NCBI RefSeq assembly: GCF_009870785.1
Contig: NZ_WTWX01000002.1
Location: 147,484 to 211,483, forward strand
Direction of reading: 5' to 3'
DNA length: 64,000 nucleotides
DNA from: Paenibacillus sp. An7
Lineage (GTDB): Bacteria > Bacillota > Bacilli > Paenibacillales > Paenibacillaceae
The notes beneath the pieces were generated by a model. It was not told the DNA's origin. It was given only the letters and a program-made list of their open reading frames with translations, and ran no database searches. The first letter of the stretch is position 1. Every line of letters starts with the position of its first letter. The translations under genes and the position numbers were made by a program. Positions 44,961-54,571 of this stretch are shown in pieces.

Positions 44961-45177
44961 TCCATTCATCCTTTCGGGTGGAAACAGACATGCCTTACTA
45001 TTATCATACAAGAAACGAACCACAAAAGAAAACAAGTGATCAAGCAAAAGAAAGTCATATAACAAGAGGTTTATGATAAAATCACAGGGAATTGATTTAT
45101 TTATTTTTCTCTCTTTTGGGATTTTTGTGGTGAAGCTTTATAATAGGTATTGATACTGAAAGAAAAGGCGGTAACGA

Positions 45178-46272
45178 ATGATGACAAAACAACCTATCTC
45201 ATTACTGAATCAAGCAATCACTACTCATGCACTAGACGGCGTTCTCATTACCGATCCCAAACATGTATACTACCTGACTGGATTTGCAAGCGACCCTCAT
45301 GAACGTTTCCTTGGTCTTGTTCTGGTACAAGGCGAAGAGCCTACTTTAATTGTACCGAGCCTTGATGAAGAAGCAGCTTCAGCGGCCTCTACTGTAAAGA
45401 ATATCGTCACTCATCAAGATACAGATAACCCTTATCATATCTTAAAAAAACACCTTCCTCATGCGATGAACAATTTTGGAATTGAGAAAGATCATCTATC
45501 TTTGTCCAGATATGAAGAACTTGTTCAGTATGCGGATGCCAAAAAATTTGTGGATATCGGCCCACTTCTTCGTGAACTGCGTGTTCGTAAAGCACCTCAT
45601 GAAGTAGAACGAATGAAAGTTGCAGCGAATATGATTGAAGAAGTGCTCCGCAGAGGACTCACTCACGTGAAAGAAGGCGTAACCGAGGTTGAGCTTGTTG
45701 CTGAAATGGAATATCAGATGAAAAAGCTCGGCGCTTCTGGTCCTTCTTTTGATACCATGGTTCTCAGCGGACCAAATACGGCACTCCCTCACGGCGTACC
45801 TGGCACTCGTAAACTTGCTTACGGTGACCTGCTGATGTTTGATATGGGCGTATATGTCAACGGTTATGCTTCTGATATTACCCGTACCTTTGCTTTTGGA
45901 GAACTGTCTCCTGAACAGACAAAGGTGTATAACACCGTGCTCGAGGCCAATCTAAAAGGAATTGAAAGCGTGAAACCAGGTGCTACTTTAGCTTCTGTTG
46001 ATTTGGCTGCTAGACAAGTAACGATTGATGCTGGTTATGGGGATCGTTTCCTCCACCGTCTTGGACATGGTCTTGGTATAGATGTACATGAATATCCTTC
46101 TGTCCATGGTGCGAATCAGGAATTGTTGACCGAAGGAATGGCCTTCACAATTGAACCCGGTATTTATATTCCAGGTCTCGGCGGTGTCCGGATTGAAGAT
46201 GAGGTTATTGTAACTGCAGATGGTGTAGAACTGTTAACAAGCTTCCCGAAAGAACTGCAGATTCTCGGCTAA
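45178..46272 (+). CDS. Xaa-Pro peptidase, M24 family
   Basis: A 364-residue metallopeptidase. An N-terminal creatinase-like domain (VLITDPKHVYYLTGFASDPHERFL) is followed by the pita-bread catalytic domain: LLMFDMGVYVNGYASDITRTF gives two Asp ligands, HRLGHGLGIDVHEYPS the His, FTIEPGIYIPG and GGVRIEDEVI the Glu ligands of the two-metal centre. It cleaves X-Pro dipeptides or aminopeptides in the cytoplasm. The length matches PepQ/YkvY-type enzymes. AAAGGCGG precedes the ATG. Confidence 0.92.
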   Translation: MMTKQPISLLNQAITTHALDGVLITDPKHVYYLTGFASDPHERFLGLVLVQGEEPTLIVPSLDEEAASAASTVKNIVTHQDTDNPYHILKKHLPHAMNNFGIEKDHLSLSRYEELVQYADAKKFVDIGPLLRELRVRKAPHEVERMKVAANMIEEVLRRGLTHVKEGVTEVELVAEMEYQMKKLGASGPSFDTMVLSGPNTALPHGVPGTRKLAYGDLLMFDMGVYVNGYASDITRTFAFGELSPEQTKVYNTVLEANLKGIESVKPGATLASVDLAARQVTIDAGYGDRFLHRLGHGLGIDVHEYPSVHGANQELLTEGMAFTIEPGIYIPGLGGVRIEDEVIVTADGVELLTSFPKELQILG

Positions 46273-46318
46273 TCTGTAAATATATACTCAGTTATACTCA
46301 GTTGTCCTATATAGAAAA

Positions 46319-46375
46319 TGAAAAAGGTGCCCCTTCTTACGAGTATCATACTCATAAAAAGAGGCACCTTTTCAG
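46319..46375. terminator. bidirectional terminator
   Basis: aaaaaggtgccccttcttacgagta pairs with actcataaaaagaggcacctttt, between the convergent peptidase and TcyP genes. Confidence 0.8.
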
Positions 46376-46396
46376 GTTTATTTTACTAGAAACAAC

Positions 46397-47791
46397 TTAT
46401 CCTTCGTGTGCTGAATCCAAATCAAAGTTCGATTTGTCGAAAATTTCTTGATCGTTTTCTTTCAGCATCTTACTGGATATCAGACCCGCTGTCATCGAAC
46501 CGTTGACATTAAGTGCTGTACGTCCCATATCAATCAGTGGCTCTACCGAAATTAGAAGACCGGCAAGACCAACAGGAAGGTTCATGGTGGAAAGCACGAT
46601 AAGAGAAGCAAAGGTTGCTCCGCCGCCGACACCGGCAACACCGAAGGAACTAATCATAACGACAAGTACTAGGGTAACGTAGAACTGCCAATCCATTGTT
46701 ACTCCAACAGTAGGAGCAATCATTACCGCCAGCATGGCAGGATAAATCCCTGCGCATCCGTTCTGACCGATCGTTGCACCAAACGAAGCTGACAAGTTAG
46801 CGATCCCTTGAGACACGCCAAGCTTTTTCGTTTGTGTTTCAATATTGAGTGGAATGGATGCTGCACTTGAACGAGAAGTAAAGGCAAATATCAAAGTTGA
46901 AATCACTTTTTTAGCATAAGCAATTGGATTAAATCCGAATACAGTAACGAGAATCAAATGAACAATAAACATTAGAGCCAGCGCTACATAGGAGGCGATT
47001 ACGAATTCTCCCAGCTTTAGAATCTCCTGTGCATCCGTTGTTGCCGTGACCTTGGTAATCAAAGCAAGGATTCCGTAAGGTGTCAGTCTTAATACTAAAG
47101 TTACAATACGCATAACAACCGCGTATAACGAAGTAACTAGCTTGCGGAAAGTATCTGCTTGTTCTGGCTTTTTACGATCCAGTCCAAGTACAGCTGCACC
47201 TACAAATGCGGAGAAAATAACGACCGCAATGGTGGACGTACGGCGTTCACCTGTCATATCAGCAAAAGGATTGGTCGGAATAAATGCCAGTACCTGCTGT
47301 GGAATAGACAAATCCTGAACATCGCCAAGCTGTTGTTCCAGACGGTCTGCTCTCGCTTGTTCCGCTTCACCACTTTCGATATTAATAGCCTCAAGACCAA
47401 ACATTTGAGTAACTCCAATACCAATGGTTGCTGCGATAGCAGTCGTAATCAAGAGTGTTCCGATGATCGAACCGCTCATTTTCCCAATGTTCTGATTGCC
47501 TTTCAGATTCATGATCGCCGAAATAATGGATACCATAATTAGCGGAGTAACAATCATCTGCAAGAGCCCTACATAACCAGACCCAATAATACTAAACCAG
47601 TCAACACTCGTTTTCACTACACCTGTTGTAGCCCCATATATAACTTGAAGCAGAATTCCGAATACCAGACCTAGTCCGAGACCGGTGAATACTCGCTTCG
47701 TAAAAGAAATATGCTTCTTCTGCATGCGATACAGGATGCCGACAAGAACCAACATCACTGCCACGTTGATAATAATCTGCAACGTTTCCAT
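46397..47791 (-). CDS. tcyP: L-cystine/dicarboxylate symporter TcyP
   Basis: A 464-residue sodium-dependent carrier of the DAACS family. Around eight hydrophobic segments, the AFTSRSSAASIPLNI serine-rich reentrant loop, ASFGATIGQNGCAGIYPAM and GVAGVGGGATFASL are near-identical to the cystine transporter TcyP of Bacillus subtilis; its length (about 463) also matches. GGAGGG precedes ATG 47791 by 11 bases. The window gives no S-box or CymR-like site that I recognise. Confidence 0.9.
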   Translation of the reverse strand: METLQIIINVAVMLVLVGILYRMQKKHISFTKRVFTGLGLGLVFGILLQVIYGATTGVVKTSVDWFSIIGSGYVGLLQMIVTPLIMVSIISAIMNLKGNQNIGKMSGSIIGTLLITTAIAATIGIGVTQMFGLEAINIESGEAEQARADRLEQQLGDVQDLSIPQQVLAFIPTNPFADMTGERRTSTIAVVIFSAFVGAAVLGLDRKKPEQADTFRKLVTSLYAVVMRIVTLVLRLTPYGILALITKVTATTDAQEILKLGEFVIASYVALALMFIVHLILVTVFGFNPIAYAKKVISTLIFAFTSRSSAASIPLNIETQTKKLGVSQGIANLSASFGATIGQNGCAGIYPAMLAVMIAPTVGVTMDWQFYVTLVLVVMISSFGVAGVGGGATFASLIVLSTMNLPVGLAGLLISVEPLIDMGRTALNVNGSMTAGLISSKMLKENDQEIFDKSNFDLDSAHEG

Positions 47792-47815
47792 GATAACTAT
47801 TTCCCTCCACATCAT

Positions 47816-48184
47816 CTAATGAACTCTAACGTTCAGACTTGGTTATTGCTTCTGTCATGTATCCTATATATACCCAATTAATCCAATAGGGAAAACAAAT
47901 AAAAGAATGGCATCTGCATAATCTAGGTCTTTGCGTCTAGGTTAATTTTATATAATAATTTATACTATATCATAAAACCAATTAAACAGGTAGACTTTTA
48001 TTAAAATAGAGGATAAACGGCTCTACAACAACATAATCCCACATTTTCTTCTGAATTCAGCCCCATTTATTATAGGTTGAATAGGTGACAAAATATCCAC
48101 AATATACCATTATATTAATTTCGTAAAACCATCTATTCCTTAACCGTTTCAACCAGCATCTAGGGCTTATGGATGGTCAGTCAT
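47816..48184. other. AT-rich intergenic region upstream of tcyP
   Basis: 370 bases without a gene. It must contain the tcyP promoter; no riboswitch or clear operator was recognised. Confidence 0.4.
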
Positions 48185-48235
48185 AAAAAAAGCCGCGTTT
48201 ACCAGATAAAATTCTGGATCATCGCGGGCTTTTCT
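48185..48235 (-). terminator. terminator of the cobTUSQ operon
   Basis: On the minus strand, aaaagcccgcg (48233-48222) pairs with cgcggctttt (48196-48187), followed by TTTTT, 45 bases past the cobQ stop. Confidence 0.85.
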
Positions 48236-48278
48236 CATCGTTTTCTCCAAACTTCAAACTTCGCTTCAGAAACTCATT

Positions 48279-49970
48279 TCATATCATCTGTTTATTACGC
48301 GATCCTATTATTTCATATATTTGTTCTAGATCTAGATGGTTACGGACGATCTCCGCTACACGATCAAACTCCTGTGTCTTGTAGACAGCCGCTTGGAAAG
48401 TTTCACCAATGGGTGAAAGACCTTTCTGTAAACGAAGTCCATCAAGCCAAGCACGCCTGAACTCATCATTATCAAAGAGACCGTGCAGATAGGTTCCCCA
48501 CACTTTCCCATCTGCAGCTCCGCATCCTTCTAAGTGCCGAGTCTTTACTTCTTCTGCTGAAGAAACTGCTTCTTTTATATCTTCTATTTCTTTTGTTTCT
48601 GTTAAGTCTGTATTTAGAACAAATAACGGTCTGTAGCCTTCACTTCGTAACCCAGCTGACGCATCTCTTTCTGTGATTCCCATATGAATTTCATATGCTT
48701 CTATCGTAAGTCCTGTTTCCTTGTTCTCACCCATTCGGAGTGGACACTCCTTGGCAGCCGTACCTTTCACTCGAACGGTTCTTTTTTCTTTGGCGAAGGT
48801 AGTGACAAGCGGCAACAGGCCAAGGCCTTCCGCTTGTTTTATCTCACTTTCAACAGCATAAGGATCAAGCAATTTCTCACCCAGCATCTGGTATCCGCCG
48901 CAAATCCCCACAAGCTGAACCTCTCGTTCGTGCCGTTGCTCTTTCATCGCACGGTCTAATCCTCTTTCTCTAAGAAAAGTCAGATCACTAATGGTATCCT
49001 TTGTGCCCGGCAGTATAATCACATCAGGCTCACCAAGTTCATCTGCAGTACTGACATAGCGCACAACCACATCAGGCTCCCAGCCCAGTGCATCAAAATC
49101 AGTAAAATTAGAAATCCGGGGATACCGAATGACGACGATATCAATTTCTTTCTCTTTTTGTCTGCGATACTGGAGTTCATCCAGCACAACCGAATCCTCC
49201 GCTTCAATACGCAGTTCTGGAATATACGGAAGCACCCCAAGTACAGGAATTCCAGTCCGCTCCGTAAGCCAATCCAGCCCTGGCTGCAACAGCGCAAGAT
49301 CTCCGCGGAACTTGTTAATAATAAAGCCTTTTACCCTTGCCCGCTCGTGCGGTTCAAGCAGCTCAAGGGTCCCTACTAGCGAAGCAAATACACCGCCGCG
49401 GTCAATATCCGATATCAACAGAACAGGTGCATCTGCCCAGCCCGCCAAATTCATATTCACAATATCTCTGTCTTTCAGGTTTATCTCCGCAGGACTTCCT
49501 GCTCCCTCCATCAGGACAATGTCATATTGTTCCCGCAGACGGTCCAGGGCATCAAGGACAATGGTTTTGGCTTGCGGTAAAAAATGATTTCTATAGTCCA
49601 TCGCGCTCATCTGCATCTTCGGCACCCCATGGACAACAATCTGAGAATACATATCTTTAATCGGCTTAATCAAGATTGGATTCATATCGGTTGTCGCTGG
49701 CAAACCGCAAGCTTCTGCTTGTACTCCCTGCGCTCTTCCAATTTCCTTCCCATCCAGGGTGACATACGAATTAAGCGCCATATTTTGCGATTTATAAGGA
49801 GCTGGCTGGTATCCATCTTGTAAAAAAAGGCGGCACAGCGCCGTTGTCACAATACTCTTTCCGACATCCGATGCAGTACCTTGAAGCATGAGAACAGCGG
49901 CTCTATGCTGTATTTTCTTTTTATCCTGTCCCATATCAGTGTTCACGTAATATGTACCTTTATTTTCCAC
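48279..49970 (-). CDS. cobQ: cobyric acid synthase CobQ
   Basis: A 563-residue glutamine-dependent amidase that amidates four side chains of adenosylcobyrinic a,c-diamide. ATP-binding LQGTASDVGKSIVTTALCRL near the start, FRGDLALLQPGLDWLTE in the middle, and the type 1 glutamine amidotransferase domain with Cys in GICGGYQMLGE and WGTYLHGLF near the C-terminus. AAAGGGG is 7 bases before GTG 49970, preferred to ATG 49994. It is the last gene of the cobTUSQ run. Its presence suggests that early corrin intermediates made or taken up elsewhere can be used. Confidence 0.93.
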   Translation of the reverse strand: MENKGTYYVNTDMGQDKKKIQHRAAVLMLQGTASDVGKSIVTTALCRLFLQDGYQPAPYKSQNMALNSYVTLDGKEIGRAQGVQAEACGLPATTDMNPILIKPIKDMYSQIVVHGVPKMQMSAMDYRNHFLPQAKTIVLDALDRLREQYDIVLMEGAGSPAEINLKDRDIVNMNLAGWADAPVLLISDIDRGGVFASLVGTLELLEPHERARVKGFIINKFRGDLALLQPGLDWLTERTGIPVLGVLPYIPELRIEAEDSVVLDELQYRRQKEKEIDIVVIRYPRISNFTDFDALGWEPDVVVRYVSTADELGEPDVIILPGTKDTISDLTFLRERGLDRAMKEQRHEREVQLVGICGGYQMLGEKLLDPYAVESEIKQAEGLGLLPLVTTFAKEKRTVRVKGTAAKECPLRMGENKETGLTIEAYEIHMGITERDASAGLRSEGYRPLFVLNTDLTETKEIEDIKEAVSSAEEVKTRHLEGCGAADGKVWGTYLHGLFDNDEFRRAWLDGLRLQKGLSPIGETFQAAVYKTQEFDRVAEIVRNHLDLEQIYEIIGSRNKQMI

Positions 49971-50033
49971 GGGCTTGCCCCTTTCTCTTATCACGAATTA
50001 CTAGTATTACGGCTTAGGGTGCCATTCCTCATC

Positions 50034-50867
50034 TTAGTGTATGATGGTAGTGAGAATAACTAGTAGGAGGAGTCCTGCTGCTTCAAGTCCCTCATTAAGG
50101 GCCCCATAAATATCTCCCGTTAGTCCCCCAAGGCGTTTGCTGATACGATCTGCAGCCCATTTCCCGCAAGCCCCTATGCATAGAGGAATGACAAAAAAGG
50201 CGGACAGTATAACACCCATATGAAGACTCCATGCAAACGGCGGCCCATCTACAGCATACGCAGCAAGTAAGAATATACCGCATGAGATCGCAGAGAGAAG
50301 CAACGTTACCGCTCCCACTTTATAAAGCAGTGCATTCTGAACTCCTGCAAACATGCCTGCGAGACCCTCTCCAGCCCTAGCCCGCGGATATTTCCCCATG
50401 GCATACACCATAAAGAAACGGCTCCATAGAAAAGGCAAGACCGCTGCACCCATGAGAAAAGATTGTCCCATTAAGCTGTATAGAAGCGCTGCTTTCAGCA
50501 TCAGCAGCAGAACACAAGCAATCACGCCCATAGCTCCCACCCTGCTGTCCTTCATAATCTCAAGCATCCGTTCTCTGCTTCGGTAACTGAGAAGGGCATC
50601 AGCAGAGTCCATCCAGCCGTCTAAGTGAAGCCCGCCTGTGAGCCAAACCCAGATTGTGAGAACTAGCACTGCCGATGGAGCCGGAGGCAATAAGAATCCA
50701 CTAAGCCAAGCTGCGATCCAGACACAAGTCCCAATACATAAGCCAACAACCGGATAGAACAGAGTGCTTCTTGTCATTAGTTCTGGAGTGAATTCAAGCT
50801 GAGTTTTCACCGGAAATCGCGATAAAAACTGAAAAGCGGCCGCAGCCGCTTTTGTATTTTCTCTCAT
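50034..50867 (-). CDS. cobS: cobalamin synthase CobS
   Basis: A 277-residue membrane enzyme that joins adenosylcobinamide-GDP to alpha-ribazole. LTGGLHLDGWMDSADALLSYRSRERMLEIMKDSRVGAMG is the metal-binding signature; about six hydrophobic segments follow. It overlaps cobU by 4 bases and lies between cobU and cobQ in a tight operon. Confidence 0.93.
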   Translation of the reverse strand: MRENTKAAAAAFQFLSRFPVKTQLEFTPELMTRSTLFYPVVGLCIGTCVWIAAWLSGFLLPPAPSAVLVLTIWVWLTGGLHLDGWMDSADALLSYRSRERMLEIMKDSRVGAMGVIACVLLLMLKAALLYSLMGQSFLMGAAVLPFLWSRFFMVYAMGKYPRARAGEGLAGMFAGVQNALLYKVGAVTLLLSAISCGIFLLAAYAVDGPPFAWSLHMGVILSAFFVIPLCIGACGKWAADRISKRLGGLTGDIYGALNEGLEAAGLLLLVILTTIIH

Positions 50868-51418
50868 ACTTTATACTCCTTGCTCTTTAGTTCAATGGCA
50901 ATACCAGCCGTTACAAGGAATACCTCCTTGCTGATGGCTGCCATACGCTGATTCAGAATTCCGGCATAATCCCGGTAAATCCGGCCCAATCGATATTCAG
51001 GAACAATCCCGTCTCCCACTTCATTGGTTACCAGAATCATAAGACCTGGATAAGCAGCAACACTGCGGACAAGACGGTCGATCTCTTCCATTATTGCCTC
51101 AGGTCCCTCGTTTTCTTTGGCCATCAAGACGTTAGAAAGCCATAAGGTAAGACAGTCAAGCAGTATCGTGGGTACAGGCAGCGTTGCTTCCATTAACCCG
51201 TTCAATGTTTCAGCTACTTCCAGCGGTTCTTCAATCGTATGCCATAGATATGCACCGTCCTCCCGCTGACTGCGATGTGCAGCAATTCGGTCGGTCATCT
51301 CTTGGTCATAAGGTTGCGCGGTCGCCATATAGATGGCTTCTGAAGACCGGCTCATGCACAATTTCTCAGCGAATGTACTTTTACCGCTCCGTGCACCGCC
51401 CGTTACGAGAATAATCAT
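50864..51418 (-). CDS. cobU: adenosylcobinamide kinase/guanylyltransferase CobU
   Basis: A 184-residue bifunctional enzyme that phosphorylates adenosylcobinamide and adds GMP. Walker A VTGGARSGKSTFAEKL at the start, the guanylylated His region DRIAAHRSQRE, and VTNEVGDGIVPEYRLGRIYRD at the end are all diagnostic. It overlaps cobT and cobS by 4 bases each. Confidence 0.95.
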   Translation of the reverse strand: MIILVTGGARSGKSTFAEKLCMSRSSEAIYMATAQPYDQEMTDRIAAHRSQREDGAYLWHTIEEPLEVAETLNGLMEATLPVPTILLDCLTLWLSNVLMAKENEGPEAIMEEIDRLVRSVAAYPGLMILVTNEVGDGIVPEYRLGRIYRDYAGILNQRMAAISKEVFLVTAGIAIELKSKEYKV

Positions 51419-52497
51419 AATTTGGCCTCTGCCTTCTCATTACTTCCAGAAACACCTGCACTGCTAAATGTAGCCATCTCATCCATAATTCTTCCTGCCG
51501 CTTCAATCAGATGAAGACATAGAACGCCGCCCGTTCCCTCACCGAGTCTCATTCCCACCTGAAGCATCGGAGAGAGTTCTAACGTTTGCAGAAGTGCTGC
51601 ATGTCCTCTTTCTTCTGATGTATGAGAAGCAATCATATAATTTCGGCATGCCGGTGCAATACGGCTCGCTACCAAAGCAGCAGCGGTAGAAATATACCCA
51701 TCAATGACAACCGGACATTTCAAAGCAGCAGAGCCGATAATGACACCTGCAAGACCCGCAATATCTAGTCCACCGACTTTAGCAAGTACGTCGATTGGAT
51801 CATTCGGATCCGGCTGGTTAAGCTGTATTGCCCGGGCAATCACATTTGCTTTATGCTGGACACCTGCTTGATCAAGACCCGTCCCTTTGCCTGTCGCCTC
51901 CTGCACGCTGACTCCCGTAAGGACACTAGTAACCGCAGCACTTGGCGTTGTATTGCCTATTCCCATCTCTCCGGTAACGAATAACTGAACTCCATCTCTT
52001 ACAGATTCTTGCACAACGTCGATCCCGGTAAGAATCGCTTGAAGTGCCTCTTCTCTGCTCATAGCAGGACCCTTCGCCATATTTGCCGTTCCTTTGCGAA
52101 CAGAACGAGATACAAGTTCGGGGTGAGCAGGCTCACCATTCACACCAATATCCACACATATCACTTCAGCACCTGCATGACGAGCGAGTACATTTACGGC
52201 TGCCCCACCAGCAAGAAAATTATGAACCATTTGCTGCGTTACCTCAGCTGGGAAACTGCTGACTCCTTCTTCCACAACTCCATGATCTGATGCCATCACA
52301 ATAACGGCTTTTTTAGAAAAGCTTGGCTGTTTCTTTCCTGTAATCCCTGCTAAGCGGATCGTGAGCTCTTCTAACTTACCCAGACTTCCTGGGGGTTTCG
52401 TTAAGTCATCCAAATGATCTGAAGCCGCCTTCTGCGCTGCCTCATCTAATGCAGTAATCTGCTGAACCCATGCTTTTAATTGCTGTTCTCTCTCCAT
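51415..52497 (-). CDS. cobT: nicotinate-nucleotide:DMB phosphoribosyltransferase CobT
   Basis: A 360-residue enzyme making alpha-ribazole phosphate. TKPPGSLGKLEELTIRLA at the start, VMASDHGVVEEGVSSFP, TGEMGIGNTTPSAAV for nicotinate mononucleotide binding, and the catalytic Glu in RLGEGTGGVL. It is the first gene after the btuD terminator, so it probably has its own promoter in 52500-52630 or is reached by read-through. Confidence 0.95.
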   Translation of the reverse strand: MEREQQLKAWVQQITALDEAAQKAASDHLDDLTKPPGSLGKLEELTIRLAGITGKKQPSFSKKAVIVMASDHGVVEEGVSSFPAEVTQQMVHNFLAGGAAVNVLARHAGAEVICVDIGVNGEPAHPELVSRSVRKGTANMAKGPAMSREEALQAILTGIDVVQESVRDGVQLFVTGEMGIGNTTPSAAVTSVLTGVSVQEATGKGTGLDQAGVQHKANVIARAIQLNQPDPNDPIDVLAKVGGLDIAGLAGVIIGSAALKCPVVIDGYISTAAALVASRIAPACRNYMIASHTSEERGHAALLQTLELSPMLQVGMRLGEGTGGVLCLHLIEAAGRIMDEMATFSSAGVSGSNEKAEAKL

Positions 52498-52633
52498 GAT
52501 ATCTCCATCCTTATCCGCTGCTGTTGTACAGCTTGTATATAACGATTATAACGAAAAGTGAGTAAATACTTCAAAAGAAATCATGCAATTTTCATATTGA
52601 ATTTACAAATAAGACAAGTCGTTCTCTTTGGCT

Positions 52634-52675
52634 GAAAAAAAGAAGACCTGATTTACGGATATCAGGTCCTCTTCT
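52634..52675 (-). terminator. terminator between btuD and cobT
   Basis: On the minus strand, aagaggacctgatatc pairs with gtaaatcaggtcttctt, followed by TTTTTTT. It splits the riboswitch-controlled btuFCD unit from cobTUSQ. Confidence 0.85.
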
Positions 52676-52706
52676 ATGTTGTTCTGATATTAAAATCATC
52701 TCACTC

Positions 52707-53528
52707 TTACTGTTTACGTAGTAAAAACTGAGGGATATGATGATCCGGATGTTGAACCATCACAGGCTGGATCTCGAACAGTCCTCTAATATTCTCCTCC
52801 GTAAGCACCTCAGCAGGAGTACCCTGAAGAAAAAGCTGGCCCTCTTTTAGTGCACATAAGTAATTACAGTATAGAGAAGCTAGATTTAAATCATGCAATA
52901 CAGCAATAATCGTAATCCCTGTATTTTGCTGCCACTGTGCCAGAAGATCCATGAACTGCAGCTGATAACGAACATCAAGAAAAGTAGTCGGTTCGTCCAG
53001 CAGCAGGATTTCAGGTTCTTGCACCATTACTTTGGCAAGAGCTACCCGCTGTCTTTGTCCTCCGCTAAGTTCATCAAGTCTGCGTTCCGCAAGGGAAGTA
53101 AGATCCAGCTTCTTCAGAACCTGCTCTATTTTTTCTTCTCCAAAGCCCTGATCTCTCCCCAGCCAGTCTTGATAGGGATATCTCCCCATGGCCACAACGT
53201 CCCTGACGGAATAACCAATCTCAGGTAATCCATCTTGCTGAAGAACAGCAATGATTCGCGAGAGTTCTTTACGGCTGTAATCTTGGACTGGTTTGCCTTT
53301 TATATGGATCGTACCCTGGCTTGGTGACAGGATACCGGATAGTAAATGAAGCAAAGTAGACTTTCCGCTCCCATTCGGCCCAACAATTCCCCACCAGTCA
53401 CCTTCCTCAGCGGTGAATTGAATGTGATCCAGTGCGATGAACTGATTGTACTCTTTTCGGAGTGCCCTAGCTTCCACCACAGGAACTGTAGTCGAGTGAT
53501 CAGACTGATGATCGAAATTTGCTGTCAT
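52707..53528 (-). CDS. btuD: corrinoid ABC importer ATPase BtuD
   Basis: A 273-residue ABC ATPase: Walker A GIVGPNGSGKSTLLH, signature LDELSGGQRQRVALAK, Walker B ILLLDEPTTFLD and switch His in VLHDLNLASLYC. By sequence alone it could serve iron-siderophores; the position next to btuC and btuF under a cobalamin riboswitch supports corrinoid import. The start overlaps the btuC stop by 4 bases. Confidence 0.9.
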   Translation of the reverse strand: MTANFDHQSDHSTTVPVVEARALRKEYNQFIALDHIQFTAEEGDWWGIVGPNGSGKSTLLHLLSGILSPSQGTIHIKGKPVQDYSRKELSRIIAVLQQDGLPEIGYSVRDVVAMGRYPYQDWLGRDQGFGEEKIEQVLKKLDLTSLAERRLDELSGGQRQRVALAKVMVQEPEILLLDEPTTFLDVRYQLQFMDLLAQWQQNTGITIIAVLHDLNLASLYCNYLCALKEGQLFLQGTPAEVLTEENIRGLFEIQPVMVQHPDHHIPQFLLRKQ

Positions 53529-54571
53529 CCGCTGATGCCTCCTCGCCGTTTTTTATTCCCATGCAATAAGTAAGCAAAGAACGGAGCCCCTACAAAAGCG
53601 GTCAGTACACCAAGCGGAATCTCCGTAGGAGCGAGTATGGTCCGTGCGCCCATATCCGCCCAGGCCAGAAAGATACCTCCGCCTAACGCAGATAGAGGAA
53701 TAATCAGACGGTAATCCGGTCCGACAAGGAGTCTGATGATATGAGGGACAACAAGCCCCACAAAACCAATCACACCCGCGACAGATACGGCTGCAGCCGT
53801 TAATAGCGTAGAAACCAAGAGTACAGATACCTTCAGTAAGTCTACCCTGACCCCTAGGTGTGCTGCTTGTCTTTCTCCTAGTGCCAACAAATTAAGCGAC
53901 CTGCCTCTGCACCATAGATAGATCAACCCAACCCCTACATAAGGGAAAAGGATGGCCGTGTAAGACCATCCCCGTAAACTTAGGCTTCCCATCGTCCAGA
54001 ACAAAATTTGATTCACCGTATCCTTTGACATGGCGGTCAGAAAAGAAACAACCGCTCCTAGAAAAGCATTCATCACAACACCGGACAAAATCAAATTGTT
54101 CGTCGGTATTTTCCCGCCTTCTCTAGCCAGCATCAAAACACCCCATAGTGTAATGACACCTGCTATAAAAGCGACGAGCGGCAGCATCCATTCGCCAAGC
54201 CAAGCATACTCTAGACCCAAATAAATGAGGAGTGCTGCTCCAACAGAAGCACCCGCCGATACCCCAAGCGTATAAGGATCTGCCAGCGGGTTACGAAGTA
54301 CACCCTGAAATCCTGCGCCGGCAACAGCCAGCGCTGCACCAACCAGGATACCAAGCAGCACTCGCGGTAAACGCACCTTCATTATGATCTGTTCTGACGA
54401 TGTATTCCATACGGGATCAATGAACCCGTCCATCCCCGGAATATGACTTATAAGAATCCCTGCGATATGACGAATCGGAAGATGTACTGACCCGATCGCA
54501 AGACATAGCAGCAGGGTCAGTACAAGCAGGATGATTCCTATTAATCCATATCCTGCCAGTCTCTTTTTCAT
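53525..54571 (-). CDS. btuC: corrinoid ABC importer permease BtuC
   Basis: A 348-residue FecCD-family permease with about ten membrane helices. KVRLPRVLLGILVGAALAVAGAGFQGVLRNPLADPYTLGVSAGAS is the family signature; VVPHIIRLLVGPDYR is the ATPase-coupling region. It overlaps btuF by 4 bases. Confidence 0.9.
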   Translation of the reverse strand: MKKRLAGYGLIGIILLVLTLLLCLAIGSVHLPIRHIAGILISHIPGMDGFIDPVWNTSSEQIIMKVRLPRVLLGILVGAALAVAGAGFQGVLRNPLADPYTLGVSAGASVGAALLIYLGLEYAWLGEWMLPLVAFIAGVITLWGVLMLAREGGKIPTNNLILSGVVMNAFLGAVVSFLTAMSKDTVNQILFWTMGSLSLRGWSYTAILFPYVGVGLIYLWCRGRSLNLLALGERQAAHLGVRVDLLKVSVLLVSTLLTAAAVSVAGVIGFVGLVVPHIIRLLVGPDYRLIIPLSALGGGIFLAWADMGARTILAPTEIPLGVLTAFVGAPFFAYLLHGNKKRRGGISG